Assembly: GCA_023474975.1 (NCBI GenBank)
Contig: JAMCXE010000018.1
Span: 1 to 29,777 of the forward strand
Reading direction: 5' to 3'
Source: Patescibacteria group bacterium
GTDB lineage: Bacteria; Patescibacteriota; Minisyncoccia; UBA6257; 02-FULL-45-10c
DNA length: 29,777 nucleotides
Shown here piece by piece: positions 23,286 through 28,998 of this stretch (positions are counted from its first letter, which is position 1; each line of letters opens with the position of its first letter). The notes under the pieces were generated by a model that had not been told where the DNA came from, did no database searches, and saw nothing but the letters and a program-made list of their open reading frames with translations. A program made the translations under genes and the position numbers.

Positions 23286-23369
23286 GTGGCTGAGCGGTCG
23301 AAAGGAGCACACCGTTAATGTGTTGAGGGAGAAATCCCTCCGAAGGTTCGAATCCTTCCGCCTCCGCCA
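23280..23369 (+). tRNA. Class II (serine-like) tRNA with unusual anticodon arm, CCA encoded
   Basis: Acceptor GGAGGCG/CGCCTCC, discriminator G, encoded CCA (23367-23369), T arm GAAGG-TTCGAAT-CCTTC and a long variable arm GAGGGA-GAAA-TCCCTC give a serine-type body. The best anticodon stem is GCACA/TGTGT with loop CCGTTAA, which gives anticodon GUU (Asn) and C instead of U at position 33. The D stem then has a G-G mismatch. An ordinary serine GCU loop would be CTGCTAA, two changes away. It may be a damaged serine tRNA or a specialised one. It is the only one of four tRNAs here that encodes CCA. Confidence 0.75.
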
Positions 23370-23461
23370 AGTTTTACATTCAACGAAATTGAAAGATGTT
23401 GCCTCGGCGCTTCGCGCCGAGGCTGTTTCTTATGATTTCACAAAAAGTGAAAATTGGCGGT
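23364..23461. repeat. Long imperfect foldback beginning at the tRNA 3' end
   Basis: The centre is a perfect 10-bp stem GCCTCGGCGC-TTC-GCGCCGAGGC (23401-23423). Outer arms CCGCCAAGTTTTACATT and AAGTGAAAATTGGCGG match imperfectly, so the whole about 97 nt can fold on itself. It may serve as the tRNA transcript terminator, but no good T tract follows. Confidence 0.7.
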
Positions 23462-23534
23462 GTTTTTTTGAACGAAGTTCGAATGTATTTCGGACAAAAT
23501 CCGCAGGATTTTGACGAATGACACTTGCGCCTCG
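23429..23534. repeat. Left copy of the island-flanking inverted repeat
   Basis: 23472-23534 is identical, in reverse complement, to 28483-28545 (63 of 63). The match extends with several mismatches to 23429 on one side and 28587 on the other. Confidence 0.92.
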
Positions 23535-23562
23535 GCCGCGCTCGACAAGTTCGCGCGGGGCC

Positions 23563-23657
23563 AAACCCAAAAATTTCCTATCATTTTTATTTGCGGCTCC
23601 CCCCACACCCCCCCGCCGCGAAGCGGAAAATTTGAAAGGAAGGAAATTTTTGGGTTT
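23563..23657. repeat. Hairpin element with a C-tract loop (left copy)
   Basis: AAACCCAAAAATTTCCT (23563-23579) and AGGAAATTTTTGGGTTT (23641-23657) are perfect 17-bp arms. The loop holds a run of C broken by ACA (23599-23614). A related element lies in the same orientation at 28371-28460. The minus strand is G-rich and could form a quadruplex. Confidence 0.8.
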
Positions 23658-23668
23658 GCTGCCGCCGC

Positions 23669-24451
23669 TTATTTCTTATTGAAGCGCTTAAAGTAGTCAT
23701 CAATTTCATCTCTGAGCTCAATTCCCACTCGCTCAAAACAATCCAGCAAATCTTTATAAGTTCCCTTACCACCGAGAAAGTCCCAGAATTCATCGGCTAC
23801 TTTAAGCTCATTATCCAAATCAAGCATTCCTCGCATTGTCCATCGTGTATAAGGTTCAGGTTCGTATGGGTTATAAGGGATTGCTATAAATGTATTTACA
23901 TCAGCTTTTGGATTGTTTGCCAGGATTACAGCGACCCACTCAAGCAATGTTCGCTTAAACTCTTTAAAACCCCCTGCATTGGGTTTTGCTGTCTTTATGT
24001 CAAATAAATAATATCCGCCATCTTTAGATTCAAACATCAGATCGACTTTTGTCGGTTTAACTTTTATCATTTCTCCTGTCTGACAAACTTTTCTAATACG
24101 CTCAATTTCCTCTTTTTTGTTTGGTGAGGAAGTAGCAGTAGTTAAACCGTCAATAATCTTTTGAATTTCAGCTTGCGCACCAGTGCTTATCTTATCCCCA
24201 GCAGTAGCTTGAGAAGTTGCCATTTTGAAATTCTTTTGAGCCAAAGCAAGACCTACCGGCTCAAAAATACTTGTTCCAAAGTTTGTGTTTAGTGAGTGAA
24301 TAAAAGAATAAAGAGCCAATCTATCTTTCCCCAAAAGACGGGTGTGGAAAGGCATCGAAGCTGGCTCCGGTTTATAATTTTGAAACTTGTTTCGGAGACT
24401 TGCTTTCAAAACATCTTCAACATTTTTTGTTTGTTCTTTTGATAGCGCCAT
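23669..24451 (-). CDS. TdeIII-like type II restriction endonuclease
   Basis: A 260-aa protein I assign to the RE_TdeIII family. A PD-(D/E)xK core is visible: Asp137 in KVDLMF, then a turn and LFDIKTAK with Asp151 and Lys153. The following segment PNAGGFKEFKRTLLEWVA is typical of this family as I know it. The N-terminal half (FHTRLLGKDRLALYSFIHSLNTNFG) is helical. The start codon lies 4 bp after the methyltransferase stop, so the two are co-transcribed with the methyltransferase first, the safe order for such pairs. TdeIII itself cuts GGNCC; that this enzyme does the same is inference. No sign of truncation. Confidence 0.82.
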   Translation of the reverse strand: MALSKEQTKNVEDVLKASLRNKFQNYKPEPASMPFHTRLLGKDRLALYSFIHSLNTNFGTSIFEPVGLALAQKNFKMATSQATAGDKISTGAQAEIQKIIDGLTTATSSPNKKEEIERIRKVCQTGEMIKVKPTKVDLMFESKDGGYYLFDIKTAKPNAGGFKEFKRTLLEWVAVILANNPKADVNTFIAIPYNPYEPEPYTRWTMRGMLDLDNELKVADEFWDFLGGKGTYKDLLDCFERVGIELRDEIDDYFKRFNKK

Positions 24452-24455
24452 AAAA

Positions 24456-26033
24456 TTATTTGGATTTAAAATGAAAAATTATCTCGGAATATGGATTCCT
24501 ATCCCGTTCTGTTCGATTCAAAACGGGTCTTTTAAATTGATTTACAATCTTCATTCCAGATTTTTCAGCAATTTCTGGATAAAGATTATATTTATCATTC
24601 GCAACTAGAAAAACATCGTAATCATCTTTTAGGTATTTCTTGCAGTTATTGAGAACATCAACAATTCCTTGAGCATATGACCGGCGAGCTTCTTGTCCTT
24701 GTCCCTTGTAAAGCGGACCAATTTCAAACTCATCATTTCGTTTAAAGCCAAGTAAGTCATACGCATAAGCATGCTGTTCGTGATAATCAATTTGCCCAAC
24801 ATACGGAGGCGAACAGAAAATACCGGCGATCTTTTGCTTTTTCAAGATTTTTCCAAAATCAGGATTTTGTCTTTCTACTTTCTCAAAAATATCTACCAAT
24901 CGAGAATCTCCAGCAATGGCACTATGGTGAACAGGTTTTTTGATACGCGAAAATTCTTTAATTCTTGAAAGCGTGTCATACGCATAGCGATTGAGCATTG
25001 TTTTAATTGAAAATAATGGTTTACAGATTTTCTTATGCTTAAAACAATAGTAAGTTGTTAGCTGTGGTTCTTTGAGTGTGGCCAAATCGCTATGCGTTGT
25101 TGCTCGACATGATCTAATTGTTCGACTCAAAATAAGTGCAAGAATTTTTCTCGTTTTAACATCTTTCTCCTGTTTGATTGTTTTGAACACATGATCTATT
25201 TCTCGGCGGACATTATCCATAAACCAGACATCAAGGAAAGAATCCTTCTTGTCCTGCTTGAGTTTGATTGAGTATTTCTTGAGCAGTTTTTGATAGATTG
25301 GCAAAAATTCTTTCTCTTTTTCGGTAGAAAAGGTTTTTTCGTTCAGTTGTCCACGATTTAGTTTATATTTGAAATCAGCACCCGGAAAATGCTCGTTGTT
25401 AAACTTTGCCAATTCTGCCAAAAGTTCGGTTTCAAATTCTTGGATTTTGTTGTCATGCTCAAATGTCGCTAACGCATCGAGCATTTTCTTTATCGCTTTT
25501 TGCAAATAATCATGGTCGTAATTGTTTGCTTTGCAACTTGCAATCATGCAATTAAACTCTGACACATCAATACCCACAGAATGAATGCCCATTTCCATAG
25601 ATTGGATAATCGTCGTCCCAGAACCCAAGAAAGGATCAAGGATTATATCTCCAGTCTTGAAATATGCTTGTTTCTTGAAATCATCAGTGTGTGAATCTAT
25701 AAAATACTCAACAAGTTGAGGAATATATTTACCTTTGTATGGGTGCAAACGATGGACATGTTTTGTGGTGTCTTTCTCACGCAAGTGATCAAAAGACAAA
25801 GCCCAATTCAAATCATTGCCAAGCTGTTGTTTCCAACTCACCTCACGCTGTCCTTTCCAAGATTGGTAATAACTTTTAAGATCATTCAAATCAACGAGCG
25901 TTGAGCCGTTTTCTCCATGCTTGCGAACCTTGCCGTATTGCACAAGGTAAGAAATGTTTGTTGGCGATACATCTTTTTCAAGATAATCGGTTGCCCATTC
26001 TGACGCTTTTTTTATTGATACTAATTCTGACAT
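24456..26033 (-). CDS. DNA methyltransferase (SPPY type) of the restriction-modification pair
   Basis: A 525-aa methylase. The SAM-binding motif I is DPFLGSGTT at 133-141, followed by GIDVSEFNCMIA. The catalytic motif IV is SPPY at 408-411 (IAGIFCSPPYVGQIDYHEQHA, in parts IAGIFCSPPY and VGQIDYHEQH). SPPY is the form usual for N4-cytosine methylases, DPPY for N6-adenine, so cytosine N4 is likely. About 265 residues lie between motifs I and IV, enough for a target-recognition region. The N-terminal 60 residues (SIKKASEWATDYL, YLVQYGKVRKHG) look like a small winged-helix/MerR-like module. It protects the host sites from the endonuclease encoded next. Its start at 26033 lies 9 bp after the lexA stop. 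Confidence 0.88.
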   Translation of the reverse strand: MSELVSIKKASEWATDYLEKDVSPTNISYLVQYGKVRKHGENGSTLVDLNDLKSYYQSWKGQREVSWKQQLGNDLNWALSFDHLREKDTTKHVHRLHPYKGKYIPQLVEYFIDSHTDDFKKQAYFKTGDIILDPFLGSGTTIIQSMEMGIHSVGIDVSEFNCMIASCKANNYDHDYLQKAIKKMLDALATFEHDNKIQEFETELLAELAKFNNEHFPGADFKYKLNRGQLNEKTFSTEKEKEFLPIYQKLLKKYSIKLKQDKKDSFLDVWFMDNVRREIDHVFKTIKQEKDVKTRKILALILSRTIRSCRATTHSDLATLKEPQLTTYYCFKHKKICKPLFSIKTMLNRYAYDTLSRIKEFSRIKKPVHHSAIAGDSRLVDIFEKVERQNPDFGKILKKQKIAGIFCSPPYVGQIDYHEQHAYAYDLLGFKRNDEFEIGPLYKGQGQEARRSYAQGIVDVLNNCKKYLKDDYDVFLVANDKYNLYPEIAEKSGMKIVNQFKRPVLNRTERDRNPYSEIIFHFKSK

Positions 26034-26042
26034 AAATTTATT

Positions 26043-26669
26043 TTAAAATTCTTTTCTTAATACTCCTACGACCTTGCCCTGTACTTGCACATTATCCTCA
26101 TAAAATGGCTTCATGGTTTTATTTGCTGGTACAAGTTTTATACGATTTTTTTCGCGATAGATTTTTTTTAGTGTTACCTCATTGCGATCTGGAATGTATG
26201 CAACGGCTTTTTCTCCGTCCGCAACGGTTTGCTGGTCATGGACAATAACAATATCGCCATCCATAATTCCTTCCTCAATCATACTTACGCCGGAAACCTT
26301 GAGCGCGTAATGTTGGGAAGGTGTCGGGAGCATTGAACGGGGTACACCAATCACGTCTTCGTTTCGTATTGCCTCAATCGGCCCTCCGGCAGATATAATG
26401 CCGAGAAGTGGAATGTCGACGAGTTGCGATCTGTAATCCTGCGGAGTAACGATTGAGCGTTTTTTACCTTTGTCTACCAATAGCAGATTTTTACGCCGCA
26501 AGGAATATATGTGTTGGTGTACCGTTGGGACAGATATATCAAAATGCTTGGCTATCTCTACCATTGACGGGGAATAGCCATTCTCGCGGCGGTACTCTCT
26601 TGCAAAGTTAAGTATCTCCGCTTGTCGTTTTGTTGGTTTGCCTGGTTTGGCACTTGACTCTTGCTTCAT
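26043..26669 (-). CDS. lexA: LexA-type repressor with self-cleavage domain
   Basis: A 208-aa transcriptional repressor. The winged-helix DNA-binding domain is at about 12-75 (TKRQAEILNFAREY, GYSPSMVEIAKHF, VPTVHQHIYSLRRK). The S24 domain has the Ala94-Gly95 cleavage site in IISAGGPIEA, nucleophile Ser129 in SGVSMIEEGI and Lys154 in DGEKAVAYIP. All residues for RecA-stimulated self-cleavage are present. It is first in an operon with the methyltransferase and endonuclease and divergent from the membrane protein/nucleotidyltransferase pair. Its promoter -10 box lies in the palindrome TAGTATACTA and the start codon is only 6 nt from that box, so the mRNA is probably leaderless. It may be the cell's general LexA or one private to the island. 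Confidence 0.93.
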   Translation of the reverse strand: MKQESSAKPGKPTKRQAEILNFAREYRRENGYSPSMVEIAKHFDISVPTVHQHIYSLRRKNLLLVDKGKKRSIVTPQDYRSQLVDIPLLGIISAGGPIEAIRNEDVIGVPRSMLPTPSQHYALKVSGVSMIEEGIMDGDIVIVHDQQTVADGEKAVAYIPDRNEVTLKKIYREKNRIKLVPANKTMKPFYEDNVQVQGKVVGVLRKEF

Positions 26670-26716
26670 GAGTTTAGTATACTACCTAAAGATAACCTAA
26701 ACAAGTACGGGTTATC
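26654..26716. promoter_or_regulatory. Overlapping divergent promoters with a shared palindromic operator
   Basis: Minus strand (lexA): -35 TTGTTT at 26699-26704, 17 bp, -10 TATACT at 26676-26681. Plus strand: -35 TTGACT at 26654-26659, 18 bp, -10 TATACT at 26678-26683. Both -10 boxes lie in the perfect palindrome TAGTATACTA (26675-26684), the best LexA-site candidate. A second inverted repeat GATAACC/GGTTATC with a 12-nt spacer lies at 26691-26716. One bound dimer on the palindrome would shut off both promoters. Confidence 0.65.
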
Positions 26717-26729
26717 CACAAAAAAATTT

Positions 26730-27236
26730 ATGTCAAAAATCTTAGAAATACTCGCTTTTATAGGCGTAATCGAAACTATCGTTTTGGTGGTAGGAATTAT
26801 ATGGGGATTTATCCTGTGGACTAGAGGAGTATTTCCTGCTCTTTATCGTCTTGGAAATGGGCTTGCGAAAAGAAAAATTGCGGTTTTTGCCAAAGGAGAC
26901 AATGTAAGTAGCCTGCGAAGCCTGCTCAACGACTCCAAACTTTTTCGAACAAAAAATATTTTTGAAATTACAGACGCCAAAGATATAGGGAAAGCAGAAG
27001 AAGCATCCGTCTATCTTGTATTCTGGCATGACTGGGCAAGTGATATTGCTCAAATCCTTGAAAAAAAGCCAGATACATGCGCGCTGATTGTGTACGCCCC
27101 ATATGAAAAAGGCAGAATTCCCGATGAGCAAATGAAAAATCTTGACGGCAAAAGACATACTGCTGTCACAAACTTCCGTGGGAGACTTCTTAATGACATT
27201 GTAACGGCAATGATTACGACTAGTTACGAAAAATAA
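26730..27236 (+). CDS. Single-pass membrane protein, candidate effector
   Basis: A 168-aa protein with one N-terminal membrane helix at about residues 6-30 (EILAFIGVIETIVLVVGIIW) and a cytoplasmic domain. That domain starts KRKIAVFAKGDNVSSLRSLL and alternates strands and helices in a Rossmann-like way (IFEITDA, ASVYLVFWHDWASDI, CALIVYAP). It ends with a conserved-looking NFRGRLLNDIVTAMITTSYEK (in parts NFRGRLLNDIV and TTSYEK). I recall similar endings in proteins beside nucleotidyltransferases in other bacteria. I use the ATG at 26730; an upstream ATG at 26661 overlaps lexA and its promoter. The nucleotidyltransferase starts 4 bp later, so they are co-expressed. By analogy to membrane effectors of CBASS it might respond to a nucleotide signal; this is a hypothesis. 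Confidence 0.75.
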   Translation: MSKILEILAFIGVIETIVLVVGIIWGFILWTRGVFPALYRLGNGLAKRKIAVFAKGDNVSSLRSLLNDSKLFRTKNIFEITDAKDIGKAEEASVYLVFWHDWASDIAQILEKKPDTCALIVYAPYEKGRIPDEQMKNLDGKRHTAVTNFRGRLLNDIVTAMITTSYEK

Positions 27237-27239
27237 TTT

Positions 27240-28007
27240 ATGAACGAGAACGACCAATACATAACACAAATTGTTGCCCAACACACTCCGAACATTACAT
27301 ATGTTGTTCAGAATAAAATTGACGAATTAAAACCGCACATTCACGCGTGGGCAAATGGGCATTCATATATCCTAAAACTTTCTGGATCGATTGCTAAAGG
27401 AACAGCTATCACAGGCACGACAGATATTGATATATTTATTTCACTTGACCCATCTGTAAGCACTTGCAATACGCTTGAGAATGTTTATAACACTCTACGA
27501 AATAGATTTAATGGGGCTGGATATACAGCGCGAGAACAAAATGTATCTGTTGGAATTGATCATACCGGATTAAAAATTGATGTTGTTGCAGGTGTAAAAC
27601 ATCATATTCTTGGACTCGACCACTCCATTTGGAAAAGAAAAGCAAAAACTTGGACAAAAACCAACATTGATGCGCATATCAATCTTGTAAAAAATTCTGG
27701 TAGAGTATCTGATATTAAGGCTATAAAAATTTGGAGAAAATTACACAATTTAGATTTTCCTTCCTTCTATCTTGAACTCTCAGTTATTGAAGCTCTGAAA
27801 GGCACTGGGTTGATTGGCTCAAGCCCAGCGAATAATTTTGTAAAAGTAATGAACTATTTAGTCAATGATTTTGAAAATAAAGTTATAAATGACCCCTCAA
27901 ACCAAAGTAATGAAGTGTCGGGTGAATTAACGCTTGCAGAGAAACAAAAAATTAAGAACTTGGCACAAACAACTTTGGCAGGAAATTGGAATCAAGCAAT
28001 TTGGTAA
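27240..28007 (+). CDS. CD-NTase-like / class I nucleotidyltransferase
   Basis: A 255-aa polymerase-beta-fold nucleotidyltransferase. LSGSIAKGTAITGTTDIDIFISL (in parts GSIAKGT and TTDIDIFI) gives GS at 49-50 and metal ligands Asp62 and Asp64. The third acidic residue is Asp114 in LKIDVVAG. A helical C-terminal half follows (DIKAIKIWRKLHNLDFPSFYLEL, given as DIKAIKIWRKLHN and FPSFYLEL). The pattern fits the cGAS/DncV-like (SMODS) and archaeal CCA-adding/OAS branch. At 255 aa it is short for a CD-NTase. In CBASS such enzymes make cyclic oligonucleotides that switch on an effector encoded beside them, which fits the membrane protein upstream. A housekeeping CCA-adding role is less likely in this setting, since such enzymes are longer. 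The product is unknown. Confidence 0.75.
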   Translation: MNENDQYITQIVAQHTPNITYVVQNKIDELKPHIHAWANGHSYILKLSGSIAKGTAITGTTDIDIFISLDPSVSTCNTLENVYNTLRNRFNGAGYTAREQNVSVGIDHTGLKIDVVAGVKHHILGLDHSIWKRKAKTWTKTNIDAHINLVKNSGRVSDIKAIKIWRKLHNLDFPSFYLELSVIEALKGTGLIGSSPANNFVKVMNYLVNDFENKVINDPSNQSNEVSGELTLAEKQKIKNLAQTTLAGNWNQAIW

Positions 28008-28015
28008 TAAGGGAG

Positions 28016-28040
28016 CCGTCCGCTACGCGGGCGGTTTCTT
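28016..28040 (+). terminator. Terminator after the nucleotidyltransferase gene
   Basis: CCGTCCGC (28016-28023) pairs with GCGGGCGG (28027-28034) over 8 bp with one wobble and a 3-nt loop TAC, then TTTCTT. It ends the membrane protein/nucleotidyltransferase operon. Confidence 0.8.
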
Positions 28041-28370
28041 GCGCGCGCACGGGAGGGTTGGGGCAAGCGCATATAAATTTGCTTGTGCCATTCGTCAGTT
28101 TGGCACAATCCGCTTTTTTAGAATTACCACGAACGCGACCGAAGTCACAGAGCGAACACAAAGCAAACACCAAGCAGGTATCGTGAGCGAATGCGAACGG
28201 CCTATGCGAGGTGGTTGCGAAGTGTGAGCGGACTCTAGAGCTACCACAAAACGCGGATACGGGGAGCGCCTCGCACCGACGCGAATGACGGAGGAAAGGA
28301 CGGACAAAATATCACCACAATGCTAAAATATACATACAAGTCCTTTCTGGAGGAATGAAGCGTCGCGGAA
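28041..28370. other. Gene-free, GC-richer stretch in the island
   Basis: About 330 bases without a convincing gene. Composition is richer in G and C than the flanks. A hairpin of CAAGC/GCTTG lies near 28065-28088. Short open frames on both strands have no recognisable sequence. AGGAGG-like GGAGG followed by ATG at 28355 looks like a start, but the frame runs straight through the repeat element, so I do not call it. Confidence 0.5.
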
Positions 28371-28460
28371 CCAAAACCAAAAATTTTCCTTTCCATTTTT
28401 TGCCGGCTCCCCCACACCCCCCCGCCGAAAAAGGAATTGTAAGGAAATTTTTGGTTTTGG
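28371..28460. repeat. Hairpin element with a C-tract loop (right copy)
   Basis: Arms CCAAAACCAAAAATTTTCC (28371-28389) and GGAAATTTTTGGTTTTGG (28443-28460) match except for one extra T. The loop has the C run broken by ACA (28409-28423) as in the left copy at 23563-23657, and it is in the same orientation as that copy although the adjoining repeats are inverted. Confidence 0.8.
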
Positions 28461-28482
28461 GATCGCAACCGAAGGGAGCGTG

Positions 28483-28587
28483 CGAGGCGCAAGTGTCATT
28501 CGTCAAAATCCTGCGGATTTTGTCCGAAATACATTCGAACTTCGTCCAATACACACCGCCAAGTTTTACATTCAGTGAAATCGTAAG
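28483..28587. repeat. Right copy of the island-flanking inverted repeat
   Basis: 28483-28545 is the exact reverse complement of 23472-23534 and the match continues with mismatches to 28587. It also contains CCGCCAAGTTTTACATTCA (28556-28574), a direct copy of 23364-23382 at the tRNA 3' end. Confidence 0.92.
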
Positions 28588-28611
28588 AGCGCCATTAAGT
28601 GCCACGGGGAT

Positions 28612-28851
28612 CTATTTTTTGTCCTGCTCAGCTCCAACTCCGATCTCTGCATTTTTGTTGGTATGCCAACCAAAAATTTTATATACCAAGCAGAAACCGG
28701 TAAGCGCGGTTATCAACATAACAAATCCCAAAACATAAAAAACGATCTGCCACCATCCGCTCAGCATATAAAAAGCTCCTTCGAAAAACACTAGAGATAA
28801 CGCGACCCTAAGTATTCTGTCAGCCGTGCCTTCGTTTTTAATTTTAAACAT
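28612..28851 (-). CDS. DUF2892 (YgaP transmembrane-like) small membrane protein
   Basis: A 79-aa protein with N-terminal FKIKNEGTADRILRVALSLV, two membrane helices (about 15-33 and 36-55, GWWQIVFYVLGFVMLITALTG split as GWWQIVFYVLG and FVMLITALTG) and CLVYKIFGWHT. These match what I know of DUF2892, the membrane segment found in YgaP-like proteins. The rhodanese domain of YgaP is absent. The C-terminal tail is charged. The function is unknown; the conserved Cys (GFCLVY) is typical. It lies just outside the right-hand repeat, so it is probably part of the core chromosome. Confidence 0.8.
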   Translation of the reverse strand: MFKIKNEGTADRILRVALSLVFFEGAFYMLSGWWQIVFYVLGFVMLITALTGFCLVYKIFGWHTNKNAEIGVGAEQDKK

Positions 28852-28965
28852 AAACTTAATTTATTTTTAATTTAATATAAGATGCCCGCCGGCACCCGGC
28901 CAATTTGACCTATATCAATAAGCATAGCTCATTTTTGCCTCTTTTTATACACCGCTATCCGATTT

Positions 28966-28995
28966 TTGAGGGGTAAAATAAAATGTTATTATAAT
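28966..28995 (+). promoter_or_regulatory. Possible promoter before the MliC-like gene
   Basis: TTGAGG (28966-28971), 18 bp, TATAAT (28990-28995). The start codon at 28999 is unusually close, so the transcript would begin at or just inside the ATG. Confidence 0.4.
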
Positions 28996-28998
28996 AGT

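Larger units (their letters stand above)
23280..28587. mobile_element. Repeat-bounded accessory (defence) island next to a tRNA
   Basis: Five genes (restriction endonuclease, methyltransferase, LexA, membrane protein, nucleotidyltransferase) lie between 105-106-bp inverted repeats (23429-23534 and 28483-28587), of which 63 bp are identical. In addition CCGCCAAGTTTTACATTCA, starting within the tRNA 3' end (23364-23382), recurs as a direct repeat at 28556-28574. A tRNA 3' end duplicated at the far side is what integration leaves. No integrase, transposase or replication gene is seen, so it would be a defective, satellite-like or recombination-made island. The boundaries are inferred. Confidence 0.6.

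Noticed and set aside
23280..23369. Reading the odd tRNA as a UAA (stop) suppressor with anticodon UUA
   Set aside because: A stem of CACAC/GTGTT would give loop CGTTAAT and anticodon UUA, but it has a mismatched closing pair and G33. The shifted stem GCACA/TGTGT pairs at all five positions. TAA is also the normal stop of genes here, so suppression would be harmful.
23511..23696. Open frame downstream of the tRNA across the left repeat
   Set aside because: The same repeat sequence in translation, ending over the endonuclease gene; no independent coding signal.
26661..26729. Longer N-terminus of the membrane protein starting at 26661
   Set aside because: This ATG overlaps the lexA coding start and lies between the -35 and -10 boxes of the plus-strand promoter, so it would not be on the transcript.
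27240..28007. Housekeeping CCA-adding enzyme
   Set aside because: The GS-KGT-DxD pattern is shared, but the protein is short, lacks visible tRNA-binding tail domains and is co-transcribed with a membrane protein in an accessory island. Kept as a secondary possibility.
28355..28738. Open frame of 127 codons with a good-looking ribosome-binding site
   Set aside because: It runs through the C-run hairpin and the inverted repeat and then antisense over the DUF2892 gene. Its protein (PAPPHPPAEKG region) is what the repeat encodes by chance.
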